DNA from: Bacillota bacterium
GTDB taxonomy: Bacteria > Bacillota > Clostridia > Lachnospirales > Lachnospiraceae
Direction: 5' to 3'
Length of the DNA stretch: 32,975 nt
Assembly (NCBI GenBank): GCA_023414985.1
Contig: JAEZLY010000250.1
Location: 1-32,975, forward strand
Shown piece after piece: positions 15,205-23,424 of this stretch; positions within the stretch are counted from its first letter, which is position 1, and each line of letters starts with the position of its first letter. The position numbers were made by a program, and so were the translations under genes. Below the pieces are notes generated by a model. That model searched no databases, was not told the origin of the DNA, and was given only the letters and a program-made list of their open reading frames with translations.

Positions 15205-16713
15205 ATGAAAAGGATGGATAATACTTTGAATAATCCGCTGATATCGATTATTGTGCCGGTTTATAATGTGGAAAAGTATTTAGAGATGTCTGTGAGAAGC
15301 ATCATAAATCAGACCTACTCAAATCTTGAGATAATTCTTGTTGATGATGGCTCAACGGATAAAAGTGGAGAACTATGCGACCGCCTGGCAGATGACGATG
15401 GCAGAATAAAAGTAATCCATCAGGAGAACAAAGGGCTTGGAGCTGCTCGAAATACAGGGATCAACCATATGGCTGGAAATTATCTGATGTTCATAGACAG
15501 CGATGATGAATTAGAGACAAACGCTGTTGAGATATTGTATTCCAAAATAATAGAACATAAAGCAACCATGTCTGCCTGCGCCCTGTCTCCGTCTTTTAAA
15601 CAGGGGATGCCAACAAAACAGGGAGCGGATAAGCAGAGGGCAAGCATGGAATTACTTAGCGGTATGGAATATTTGTTAAAGTATAGACATCCCTCTGCTT
15701 GTTGTATTTTATACGATAGAAAGATATTTGCGAAAGTTCGTTTTAAAGAAGGAATCCTGTGCGAAGATACACAATTGATCCCACGGCTTCTGGTTAAGGT
15801 GACAAAACTCATATTTGTCGGAAATATCAAATTATATTATTATCTGAAGCATGAAGATTCCATCATGCAGAACTTTAGAAAAGCCAGCTTACATCCTGAT
15901 ATGGCTGTGGTTACTTATGAGAATATCGGTTATTTTCGCAAGTATTATGGAAAAAGTTCGGATATTGCTGAGAAAATGATGGTCTATCATATAGAACAGT
16001 GTCTGCGTAAGTTCGCAGATACTCGGGAATGTAATGAGAGCTTCAAAAAATTATTCCGCAATATGATAGAAAAATATTGTTATGACATCTGCCAAAGCGA
16101 GAGAATGGCGGATAAACTAAAAGAGGCTGCATTAGCAGTAGCAGCATATCCAGAAAAGGCACTTGTTCAGTTGAAATGGGATGAAATATTTGAAGCTTGT
16201 GAAAATCATCGTAGAGAGTTTGAAAATAATAGTATTAGTACAATAGAAAGGTTTTCTTATAACTCCACAGCAAATAATAATAGTGGGACTATAACAGATG
16301 AAAAATACACTTACGAAAAGATGGAAGCACTGAATTTCAAGGTGGATAAGTTTAAGAATTATTATAACATGCTGAATCATTGGCTAAAGCTTAAATATGA
16401 AGGGAAAGAGCTTTGTACATGGTTTATAGATAAAAACATTAAGACAATAGCAATATACGGTATGGGAGAAATGGGAAACCGCCTTTATGATGCATTGAGA
16501 GGAAGTAATATTAAAGTATCTTATGCTATAGACAAAGCAGCCGGTTATTCTTATTCTGAAGTAAAGGTATATGATATAGGTAATGATTTACCGGCAGTAG
16601 ATGCAATTGTTGTTACTGCTACCTTTGCATATAACAGCATAAGAGAGAAATTGGGGAAAGTGATTAATTGTAGAGTTGTTAATCTGGAAGAAATTATCTA
16701 TGGGATAAAATAA
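15205..16713 (+). CDS. Family 2 glycosyltransferase with C-terminal Rossmann-like module
   Basis: Residues about 10-240 are a GT2 (GT-A fold) domain: LISIIVPVYNVEKYLEMSVR, ILVDDGSTDKSGELCD, GLGAARNTG and the metal-binding FIDSDDELE. It transfers a sugar from a nucleotide donor at the cytoplasmic side. After a helical middle and an Asn/Ser/Thr-rich linker (about 330-360), residues 379-502 form a second domain: KVDKFKNYYNMLNHWLKLK, then IAIYGMGEMGNRLYD and VSYAIDKAAGYSYSEV. The next gene encodes this same module alone, with nucleotide similarity (16339-16710 against 16884-17252). The function of the module is unknown; the GMGEMG turn suggests nucleotide or nucleotide-sugar binding. The ribosome site is weak, and ATG 15214 is an alternative start. 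Confidence 0.85.
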   Translation: MKRMDNTLNNPLISIIVPVYNVEKYLEMSVRSIINQTYSNLEIILVDDGSTDKSGELCDRLADDDGRIKVIHQENKGLGAARNTGINHMAGNYLMFIDSDDELETNAVEILYSKIIEHKATMSACALSPSFKQGMPTKQGADKQRASMELLSGMEYLLKYRHPSACCILYDRKIFAKVRFKEGILCEDTQLIPRLLVKVTKLIFVGNIKLYYYLKHEDSIMQNFRKASLHPDMAVVTYENIGYFRKYYGKSSDIAEKMMVYHIEQCLRKFADTRECNESFKKLFRNMIEKYCYDICQSERMADKLKEAALAVAAYPEKALVQLKWDEIFEACENHRREFENNSISTIERFSYNSTANNNSGTITDEKYTYEKMEALNFKVDKFKNYYNMLNHWLKLKYEGKELCTWFIDKNIKTIAIYGMGEMGNRLYDALRGSNIKVSYAIDKAAGYSYSEVKVYDIGNDLPAVDAIVVTATFAYNSIREKLGKVINCRVVNLEEIIYGIK

Positions 16714-16778
16714 TTATTAGTTGAAATGAGAATATATAGAGTGGTTTACCAAATAACAAAATAAGGAGAGTGGGTCTT

Positions 16779-17255
16779 ATGAAGAAAGGGATAGTAGCAA
16801 TGATATCTACAACCGTTGGAGTTATTGCAGGTATGACAGTGAATAGTATCATTACCGGAAAGCATTTAGAGGAGACGGGAAAGAAAGTTGATAAGTTTAA
16901 AAATTATTATAATATGCTTAACCAGTGGCTTGTATTAAAACAGAAAAGTAAAAGTCTTGTAGAATATTTTGAAAAGAATAATTATAGAAAAATAGCTATA
17001 TATGGAATGGGAGAGATGGGTACACGATTGTGTGATGAATTAATCGGTTCGGAAATTAAGGTGGCCTATGCTATTGATAAAAATGCTGGAAATACCTATT
17101 CGGATATCGCGATAATAAAACCGGAAGATGCTGAAGATAACGTCGATGTAGTAGTGATAACAGCTATATTTGCAGTGAATGAAATAGAGAAAGATATATC
17201 AAAATATTTCACATGCCCGATTATATCACTTGAGGATATCGTATTTGATATCTAA
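16779..17255 (+). CDS. Membrane-anchored stand-alone Rossmann-like module
   Basis: The 158 aa product begins with one hydrophobic segment (about residues 3-25, IVAMISTTVGVIAGMTVNSI), likely a membrane anchor. A helix containing KVDKFKNYYNMLNQWLVLK follows, and then the core IAIYGMGEMGTRLCDELI and VAYAIDKNAGNTYSDI. From residue 36 it is a divergent copy of the C-terminal module of the preceding glycosyltransferase. The likely event is duplication of that module, or loss of the catalytic part from a duplicated gene. No catalytic family is recognised; it may tether or regulate glycosyltransferases at the membrane (inference). ATG 16779 is chosen because AAGGAGAG (16763-16770) is eight bases upstream; a GTG at 16770 overlaps that site. 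Confidence 0.75.
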   Translation: MKKGIVAMISTTVGVIAGMTVNSIITGKHLEETGKKVDKFKNYYNMLNQWLVLKQKSKSLVEYFEKNNYRKIAIYGMGEMGTRLCDELIGSEIKVAYAIDKNAGNTYSDIAIIKPEDAEDNVDVVVITAIFAVNEIEKDISKYFTCPIISLEDIVFDI

Positions 17256-17278
17256 ACATGTTTGAATAGGAGATTAAT

Positions 17279-18034
17279 ATGATACCCAAAATAATTCATT
17301 TCTGTTGGTTTGGTGAAAAAGAAATTCCTGATGAGTACAGAAAATATATACATTCCTGGAAAATATATTGCCCTGATTATAAGATCATATGTTGGAGTGA
17401 GAAAAATTACGATATTCACAAAAATAAGTATATGGAAGAGGCTTATAAACAAAAAAAATGGGGTTTTGTTCCGGATTATGCAAGGTTGGATATTATATAT
17501 AGATATGGTGGCTTTTACTTGGACACAGATGTTGAAATGTTAAAAAGTTTAGACGGTTTACGTAATAATAAAGTATTTTTTGGACTTGAAAGTAAAAACT
17601 TTGTCGCCTTAGGTTTAGGATTTGGGGCTGAAAAAGGTAATCCATTAATCAAACAACTGATGGAACATTATGAAAATCTGGATTTTAAGGTAAGAGAAGA
17701 TGGAATGGTTCTTTCTGATGCTAGTCCGGTCATACAGACGGCAAAGCTTAAATCCATTTATCAGACAAGCTTTTCAAAAGATAAATTATATAGATTTGGT
17801 GATTTGACTATTTATCCTACCGAATACTTATGTCCTGAGAATACTGTTACGGGAAATGTTGAAATCACTAATAATACCTATTTGTGGCACCATTATTCAG
17901 GGTCTTGGCTTACAAAAAGACAAAAAGTTGTAGGGAAGATACGGCAAAAACTAAATAAATATTTACCAAAAGCGCTGGCAAAAATGTACGGAGATCAAAT
18001 TGAACGTTTGATTATCAGAAAGACGAAAAATTAG
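17279..18034 (+). CDS. Family 32 glycosyltransferase (DXD sugar transferase)
   Basis: A 251 aa enzyme of the Gly_transf_sug/OCH1-like type. It opens IPKIIHFCWFGEKEIPDEYR, has VPDYARLDIIYRYGGFYLDT with the DXD motif (LDTDVE, about residue 82), and later TVTGNVEITNNTYLWHHYSG; the last His-His pair region is usual for the family. Such enzymes add hexoses or amino sugars to capsules and surface glycans. AGGAG precedes the ATG at 17279. It is notably AT-rich compared with the flagellar genes. The acceptor and donor are unknown. Confidence 0.88.
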   Translation: MIPKIIHFCWFGEKEIPDEYRKYIHSWKIYCPDYKIICWSEKNYDIHKNKYMEEAYKQKKWGFVPDYARLDIIYRYGGFYLDTDVEMLKSLDGLRNNKVFFGLESKNFVALGLGFGAEKGNPLIKQLMEHYENLDFKVREDGMVLSDASPVIQTAKLKSIYQTSFSKDKLYRFGDLTIYPTEYLCPENTVTGNVEITNNTYLWHHYSGSWLTKRQKVVGKIRQKLNKYLPKALAKMYGDQIERLIIRKTKN

Positions 18035-18089
18035 AGACCGTTACTTTTAAAGTTTTATTGTGCAAAACTATATTTTGGAGGTCAATGAT

Positions 18090-19097
18090 ATGGATCAATA
18101 TCCCTTAGTATCAATATGCAGTCCTTGTTATAATCATGAAGCATATTTAGAAGATTATTTTAAAGGAATCATATCACAAACCTATGCAAGAATTGAACTG
18201 ATCCTGATCGATGATGCTTCACAAGATAACTCGGTAGATGTTATTAAGCGTTGGCTTCCTAAGTTAAATGAGAGATTTGAACGAGTTGTTTTTATTGAAA
18301 ATGAGAAAAACCAGGGAATTGTAAAGAACTGTAATAAGGCAATTCTGGAAGCCAAGGGAGATTATATCAAATTATTCGCTACGGATGACATTATGCTGAA
18401 TAATGAAATACAGGTAAAAATAGATGCTTTTATACAAGACCCGGAAATCGATATGCTTTATGGCAATGGGTATATTGTGAAGAATGACTATTCCTTCGGG
18501 CAGGATTACAGACAATTTGAAAAGTTTAATTGTAATCAGAAGGCAACATCCGGAGAGGCACTATTTCAACGTTTATTATACTCAAATTTTATCCCGGCAC
18601 CTACCTGTATGATAAAGAAGAGTATATTTACGAGATTTGGTTTATATGATGAGAGTATTAACCAAGAGGACTATGAATATTGGGTTAGAATCTCAAGATT
18701 TGCAAAGATAGGATATATCAGTAAACCAACGATATGCTATCGTCGAAGTGTAGGTTCTACCTCTAATTTTTCCGGTAGGAATGGTGAGCTACGCTTTATT
18801 AGTATGTGGGGAGGTAAAAAGAAGGTTCTGAAAAAATATATAAAGTATATCTCTCCGGACAAGAGAAAGAGTTATATTGATAATTTTTATCGGATGCTGT
18901 TAACAGATACAATGGAATATAATTACAAAGATCTTGCTATAAGAACCTACAGAATGATGAAAAAGCTGGAAATCAAATTGGAGAATGATGAAAAGAGAGA
19001 CCTTATTCTGTTCCTATTAAATCCTTTTTCTAAAATTAATATTAAAAAAGCATATAACTTTTTTTATGGTTTGTTAATAAGGAAGGTGAAGCAATGA
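18090..19097 (+). CDS. Family 2 glycosyltransferase
   Basis: A 335 aa GT-A enzyme: LVSICSPCYNHEAYLEDYFK, ILIDDASQDNSVDVIKRW, NQGIVKNCNKAIL, the DXD-equivalent FATDDIML, and NQEDYEYWVRISRFAKIGYI near residue 205. The C-terminal 100 residues are basic and helical, probably membrane-associated. The open frame starts at a GTG at 18060, but ATG 18090 has TTGGAGGT eight bases upstream and begins directly at the family N-terminus, so it is preferred. The stop overlaps the next start (ATGA at 19094-19097), showing tight coupling with the amino-sugar aminotransferase. Confidence 0.88.
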   Translation: MDQYPLVSICSPCYNHEAYLEDYFKGIISQTYARIELILIDDASQDNSVDVIKRWLPKLNERFERVVFIENEKNQGIVKNCNKAILEAKGDYIKLFATDDIMLNNEIQVKIDAFIQDPEIDMLYGNGYIVKNDYSFGQDYRQFEKFNCNQKATSGEALFQRLLYSNFIPAPTCMIKKSIFTRFGLYDESINQEDYEYWVRISRFAKIGYISKPTICYRRSVGSTSNFSGRNGELRFISMWGGKKKVLKKYIKYISPDKRKSYIDNFYRMLLTDTMEYNYKDLAIRTYRMMKKLEIKLENDEKRDLILFLLNPFSKINIKKAYNFFYGLLIRKVKQ

Positions 19098-20188
19098 TAT
19101 CTTATCTTGATATGAAATATCTGCATGACACATTGGAAAATGAAATACTTGGGGCTATGAAGCGAGTATATGATAATAACTGGTTTATCTTAGGGAACGA
19201 GCTTGAATTATTTGAGCAAGAATATGCCGATTACTGCGGTACAAAATACTGTGTAGGTGTAGGAAATGGTTTGGAGGCTCTTACTCTCATCCTTCAAGGA
19301 TATGGAATTGGCCAAGGTGATGAGGTTATCATTCCCGCCAATACGTTTATTGCTACCGCACTGGCTGTAAGCTATTCGGGTGCTAAACCGGTATTGGTTG
19401 ATGCGGATATGGATACATACAATATAAATACATCACTAATCAGAGATAAAATAACCTCTAAGACAAAAGCAATTATTGCTGTTCATCTTTACGGAAGACC
19501 CGCGGACATGAATACAATTAATAAAATTGCAGATGAATTCGGGCTAAAGGTTATCGAGGATGCTGCTCAGGCACATGGCGCAACCTATTATGGGAAAAGA
19601 ACCGGAGGACTTGGACATGCTGCCGGATTTAGCTTTTATCCGACAAAAAATCTTGGGGCATTAGGTGATGCAGGAGCTATAACAACGGATGATGAGGAAT
19701 TGGCTCATAGAATTAGGATGCTTCGTAATTATGGGTCAGAAAAGAAATATAATCACGAATATAAAGGGCACAATTCACGATTGGATGAAATACAAGCGGC
19801 TGTTTTGAGAACTAAACTGAAACACTTGGATCAATGGACGAGAGAGAGACAGGATATAGCAACCCACTATATTAATCATATAAAGAATAAAAATATTATC
19901 TTGCCTAAGATAAATTCCGATATAAATAGTGTGTGGCATATCTTCCCTATATTATGCAGTAATCGCGATTTGTTGCAAAAAAGGCTATTGGATATGGGGA
20001 TTGCTACAGCGATTCATTATCCGGTTCCAATTCATTTACAGAAGGCTTATCGAGACCTGGATTGTAAAGAAAATGATTACCCATGGGCTGAAACAATTGC
20101 TTCTAAGGAATTATCATTGCCATTGTGGCAAGGCATGAAGGAAGAGGATTTGGACACGATTGTAGATGCTGTTTCAGCTTTTAATTGA
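19094..20188 (+). CDS. DegT/DnrJ/EryC1 sugar aminotransferase, FdtB/QdtB-like
   Basis: A 364 aa PLP enzyme that aminates a nucleotide-linked keto sugar. Motifs: GVGNGLEALTLILQGYGIG, VIIPANTFIATALAVS, VIEDAAQAHGA and the PLP-lysine segment GFSFYPTKNLGALGDAGAI (K185). HNSRLDEIQAA follows at about residue 235. The overall pattern is closest to the 3-aminotransferases FdtB/QdtB that make dTDP-3-amino-3,6-dideoxy-galactose or -glucose. The next gene is the matching FdtA-type ketoisomerase, which supports this strongly. The dTDP-4-keto sugar would have to come from RmlA/RmlB, which are not in this window. Confidence 0.88.
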   Translation: MISYLDMKYLHDTLENEILGAMKRVYDNNWFILGNELELFEQEYADYCGTKYCVGVGNGLEALTLILQGYGIGQGDEVIIPANTFIATALAVSYSGAKPVLVDADMDTYNINTSLIRDKITSKTKAIIAVHLYGRPADMNTINKIADEFGLKVIEDAAQAHGATYYGKRTGGLGHAAGFSFYPTKNLGALGDAGAITTDDEELAHRIRMLRNYGSEKKYNHEYKGHNSRLDEIQAAVLRTKLKHLDQWTRERQDIATHYINHIKNKNIILPKINSDINSVWHIFPILCSNRDLLQKRLLDMGIATAIHYPVPIHLQKAYRDLDCKENDYPWAETIASKELSLPLWQGMKEEDLDTIVDAVSAFN

Positions 20189-20212
20189 TGGACGATAGAA
20201 GGGGGTACCTAT

Positions 20213-20620
20213 TTGCAGATTGTTAAATATGCATTTCAGCAGCATGGTGATGACAGGGGATTGTTAATTGCACTTGAGGCCTTTAAGGACATTCCTTTTG
20301 AAATTAAGAGGGTGTATTATATGTATGACACTGTTGAGGGTGTACGTAGAGGATTTCATTCTCACAGGACGCTGGAACAGATACTTATCTGCATTAATGG
20401 CTCATGTAAAGTACTTCTTGATAATGGTAAAGAGAAGAAAATTATTTCATTGGAGAAAAGGTATGAAGGTTTATATGTACCGAAAAATATGTGGAGAGAA
20501 ATGTATGATTTTTCACCGGATGCTATATTGATGGTACTGGCTTCTGATTATTATAATGAAGAGGATTATATAAGAAATTATGATGATTTTCTGAAATCGA
20601 TTGAAAATTTTGATGACTAG
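20213..20620 (+). CDS. dTDP-4-keto-6-deoxyglucose 3,4-ketoisomerase-like (FdtA/QdtA)
   Basis: A 135 aa cupin of the FdtA/WxcM-like type, which shifts the keto group from C4 to C3 of dTDP-4-keto-6-deoxyglucose before amination. Seen: HGDDRGLLIALEAFKDIPFE, IKRVYYMYDTVEGVRRGFHS with the active-site HSH, LEQILICINGSCKVLLDNG and YVPKNMWREM. The start codon is TTG at 20213, fixed by GAAGGGGG at 20199-20206 six bases upstream and by the family N-terminus. It cannot be told from sequence whether the galacto (FdtA) or gluco (QdtA) product forms. Placed directly after the aminotransferase. Confidence 0.88.
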   Translation: MQIVKYAFQQHGDDRGLLIALEAFKDIPFEIKRVYYMYDTVEGVRRGFHSHRTLEQILICINGSCKVLLDNGKEKKIISLEKRYEGLYVPKNMWREMYDFSPDAILMVLASDYYNEEDYIRNYDDFLKSIENFDD

Positions 20621-20629
20621 GTGAGGAAG

Positions 20630-21169
20630 ATGATAATCGATCAAGAGCTCCAAGGTAGATATGTAACATTAAAAGCAGTAGAACTTCAGGATTCCGAATT
20701 TATTCTTAAGCTGAGGACTGATATTAGATTTAGTAAATATATTAATGCAACAAAAAATGATATTGAAGTACAGAGACGTTGGGTTAACTGTCAAAGGGAA
20801 AGAGAAGGCGATTATTATTTTACCGTAAATAGCTGCGGTGGTAGTAAAATTGGATTAATATCTCTGTATAATATAGATCATACTGGAGCTGAATGTGGAA
20901 GATGGATATCAGAAGGTAATGCTATTGAAAATTTAGAGACAATTAAACTAATACATGAATTTGGTTTTGATATGTTGGGATTAAATCAGATATATACCCA
21001 GACAGTGAAAGAAAACTTATCCGTTGTTAGTTTTTGGAAAAGATTTGGTGGTTATTTTGATGGTTATGTAGATATAGAACCTTTTAAGTTATATAGAAAT
21101 GTTGTTAAAAAAGAAATATATCATAATGAAATAGTAATGAAATTGAACAATCTACTTTATAAACAGTAG
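20630..21169 (+). CDS. GNAT-family acyltransferase
   Basis: A 179 aa GNAT protein of the RimJ/RimL-like type: GRYVTLKAVELQDSEFILKL, GSKIGLISLYNIDHTGAECG, RWISEGNAIENLETIKLIHE and NQIYTQTVKENLSVVSFWKR with the acceptor-side helix typical for the fold. In FdtA-FdtB clusters a third enzyme acylates the 3-amino group. The known FdtC/QdtC are left-handed beta-helix proteins, so this GNAT would be an unrelated replacement (inference). The acyl donor could be acetyl-CoA or the acyl-ACP encoded immediately downstream. ATG 20630 is preferred, with AGGTGAGG overlapping the previous stop; a GTG at 20621 would sit inside that site. Confidence 0.82.
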   Translation: MIIDQELQGRYVTLKAVELQDSEFILKLRTDIRFSKYINATKNDIEVQRRWVNCQREREGDYYFTVNSCGGSKIGLISLYNIDHTGAECGRWISEGNAIENLETIKLIHEFGFDMLGLNQIYTQTVKENLSVVSFWKRFGGYFDGYVDIEPFKLYRNVVKKEIYHNEIVMKLNNLLYKQ

Positions 21170-21177
21170 GAGGTCTT

Positions 21178-21396
21178 ATGGAATATCAAAATACTGAAAT
21201 ATTAAGCATAGCAAAAGGGATTTTTGAGACGGAAGATATAACTATGAGTACATCAAGAGGAGATGTTAGTTCATGGGATTCATTGGCACATGTTATGCTA
21301 ATATCTGAAATTGAAACGAAATTCAAAATAGGGATTCCCTTTGAAGAAATATCTAAAATAGAGAAGCTTCAGGACCTTATAAAATATATCGGGTGA
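21178..21396 (+). CDS. Acyl carrier protein
   Basis: A 72 aa acidic helical protein with the phosphopantetheine attachment motif WDSLAHVMLISEIE; S35 is the likely modified serine. It ends with the usual third helix (EEISKIEKLQDLIKYIG). It is not the fatty-acid ACP, since no fab genes are near. It is one of a pair with the FkbH-like gene four bases downstream. FkbH-type enzymes load small acyl groups, such as glyceryl from a glycolytic intermediate, onto dedicated ACPs. GTAGGAGGTCTT is the ribosome site. Confidence 0.92.
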   Translation: MEYQNTEILSIAKGIFETEDITMSTSRGDVSSWDSLAHVMLISEIETKFKIGIPFEEISKIEKLQDLIKYIG

Positions 21397-21400
21397 TAAT

Positions 21401-23008
21401 ATGAAAAATTTATTGTTGTCAAATATTAATATACACTCACTTCTTCGTAAACTAGATAAAGAGTATGAATTTGATACCAGTGATGGATATAATGGTTGGA
21501 TTTCATACATTTATACTAAATTAGACTTGTCAGTGGTCGAATACAATAATGTTTTTATATTATTAGATGGTTATGAACTTAAAAAAGAAGTAAATTTTGA
21601 GATGATTAATTCTTTATTTAATAAGATATCAGGAATTGCAAAAATAAATGTTGCAACCAAGTTTTGGATATCCGATATACACATTTTATGCAAAGAAATT
21701 AACGAATCTAGTATAAATGATAATTATGAATTTTCATTTAAGTATAATCAGTTATTGAATTCCATTGTAATTGAAAATAAAAATATATATAAATTTCCTT
21801 TACGTGAGGCTGTTGAAGAAATAGGAGCAAAGCAATTTTATTCATCTAAGATGTGGTATCTGGCATCAATAAAGTATTCAAGTGTGGGTGAAACTACAGT
21901 TCAACAAGAAATTGATAGAATAATAAATGTAATCAAACGAAAAAAATGTTTAATCCTTGATATGGATAATACTCTATGGGGAGGAGTGATCGGAGAAATT
22001 GGTTTTGAAAATATAGATGTAAGTGAAAGATTTCAGGATTTTCAACGTAGAATAAGGGAGATAAAAGATAAAGGTATTATATTGGCAATAGTTACCAAGA
22101 ATAATTATTCAGATGCAATAACGGCATTTCAGAATAAAAGCATGGTTTTAGATCAAGACGATTTTATACAAATTTGCGCGAATTGGAATAATAAAGCCGA
22201 TAATATTTTGAACATAGTAAAAGCTTTGAATATCGGACTTGATGCAGTTGTATTTATTGATGATAATCCTGTTGAGAGAGAAAATATAAAGCTTAACCTA
22301 CCAATGGTCTCAGTTCCTGAATTTCCGAAAGATACCTCTATGCTAAATAACTTCGCTATCGAGTTATATAAAGATTTTTTTTATAATCCCAAACCGGTGG
22401 AAGAAGATAATAAAAAAACCTCTATGTATAGGGATAATATCAAACGTGATGAATTAAGAATAGAATATAAAGATATTTCTGACTATATAAGACAACTCAA
22501 AATAATTATAAATTTTAGAATAGCAAAAAATACTGATATTCCAAGAATATGCGATCTTTCTCGTAAGACTAATCAGTATAATACGTCTTCCCAAAGATAT
22601 AGTGAAAAAGAATTGTCTATGATTTTAAAAGATTCTAATTATAAATTATATATTGCAGAAGTAAGTGATAGAATTGGCGATTCTGGGTTATGTATAGTAT
22701 GTATTATAAAGATAGAAAATGATATTGCGGTGATTGAAAACTTTTTTATGAGCTGCCGTATTATGGGTAGAAAAATTGAACATGCCTTTTTGGACCATGT
22801 AATGGACAAACTATATAATGATGGTATTCAAACTATTATTGGTTTATACATTAAGACAGAGCGTAATGTTCCAGCGAAAGAATTGTTTACGGATAATAAT
22901 TTTACTGAAACAGTAATTAGCGATATGAAAAGTGAATTTAAATTAAAGGTTAATCAATGGAAAATTGCGTCAAAAGGGCTTATTGAGGTAGAGGAAAATG
23001 AATATTGA
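21401..23008 (+). CDS. FkbH-like HAD-superfamily protein with C-terminal GNAT-like domain
   Basis: A 535 aa protein with the FkbH three-part layout. The N-terminal domain (about 1-180) is a divergent SGNH-like region. The HAD domain starts CLILDMDNTLWGGVIGE (D187, D189), with AIVTKNN and VVFIDDNPVERENIK. The C-terminal GNAT-like domain (about 365-520) has RICDLSRKTNQYNTSSQRYS and SCRIMGRKIEHAFLDHV. In FK520-type pathways FkbH converts 1,3-bisphosphoglycerate to glyceryl-ACP. Here the partner ACP is immediately upstream and no polyketide synthase is present, so the acyl group more likely decorates the amino sugar (inference). Strongly AT-rich. It overlaps the next gene by 11 bases. Confidence 0.9.
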   Translation: MKNLLLSNINIHSLLRKLDKEYEFDTSDGYNGWISYIYTKLDLSVVEYNNVFILLDGYELKKEVNFEMINSLFNKISGIAKINVATKFWISDIHILCKEINESSINDNYEFSFKYNQLLNSIVIENKNIYKFPLREAVEEIGAKQFYSSKMWYLASIKYSSVGETTVQQEIDRIINVIKRKKCLILDMDNTLWGGVIGEIGFENIDVSERFQDFQRRIREIKDKGIILAIVTKNNYSDAITAFQNKSMVLDQDDFIQICANWNNKADNILNIVKALNIGLDAVVFIDDNPVERENIKLNLPMVSVPEFPKDTSMLNNFAIELYKDFFYNPKPVEEDNKKTSMYRDNIKRDELRIEYKDISDYIRQLKIIINFRIAKNTDIPRICDLSRKTNQYNTSSQRYSEKELSMILKDSNYKLYIAEVSDRIGDSGLCIVCIIKIENDIAVIENFFMSCRIMGRKIEHAFLDHVMDKLYNDGIQTIIGLYIKTERNVPAKELFTDNNFTETVISDMKSEFKLKVNQWKIASKGLIEVEENEY

Positions 23009-23399
23009 TCATTTTGGTGTAGCAGTGAGAAATATATCTTTAGCATTAAAGGAATATGAGTTACTTGGATTCTATCCTATTGAAAGTTTGTATACAGATA
23101 AGGATAGGAATATAAAAATACAATTTATTGAGAATCATCAAGGGTATCGGTTAGAATTAATAGAAGTAGACAATATACAAAATCAATCTCCAATAAATTC
23201 ATATATTGAGAAAAGTGCTCACTCAATTTACCATATTTGTTACCATACGAATAATATAGAACAAGAGATTGAAGAGTTAAGAAAGAATGGGTATATAATA
23301 TTATCGAAACCAGATGAAGCAATTGCCTTTCATAACAGAAGAGTGGCTTTTTTATTTCATAAAAGCATTGGTATAATTGAATTGGTTGAAATCATCTAG
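22998..23399 (+). CDS. VOC (glyoxalase-like) protein
   Basis: A 133 aa protein with two betaalphabetabetabeta repeats of the vicinal oxygen chelate fold: MNIDHFGVAVRNISLALKEY with the first metal His, YRLELIEV, HSIYHICYHTNN and the closing GIIELVEII with the metal Glu. It resembles methylmalonyl-CoA epimerase-type members. Given the overlap of its start with the FkbH-like gene, it may act on the ACP-bound acyl group, for example as an epimerase or isomerase (inference). GGTAGAGG is the ribosome site. Confidence 0.85.
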   Translation: MNIDHFGVAVRNISLALKEYELLGFYPIESLYTDKDRNIKIQFIENHQGYRLELIEVDNIQNQSPINSYIEKSAHSIYHICYHTNNIEQEIEELRKNGYIILSKPDEAIAFHNRRVAFLFHKSIGIIELVEII

Positions 23400-23424
23400 C
23401 ATGTCTGAATAACTGGAGGGAACA

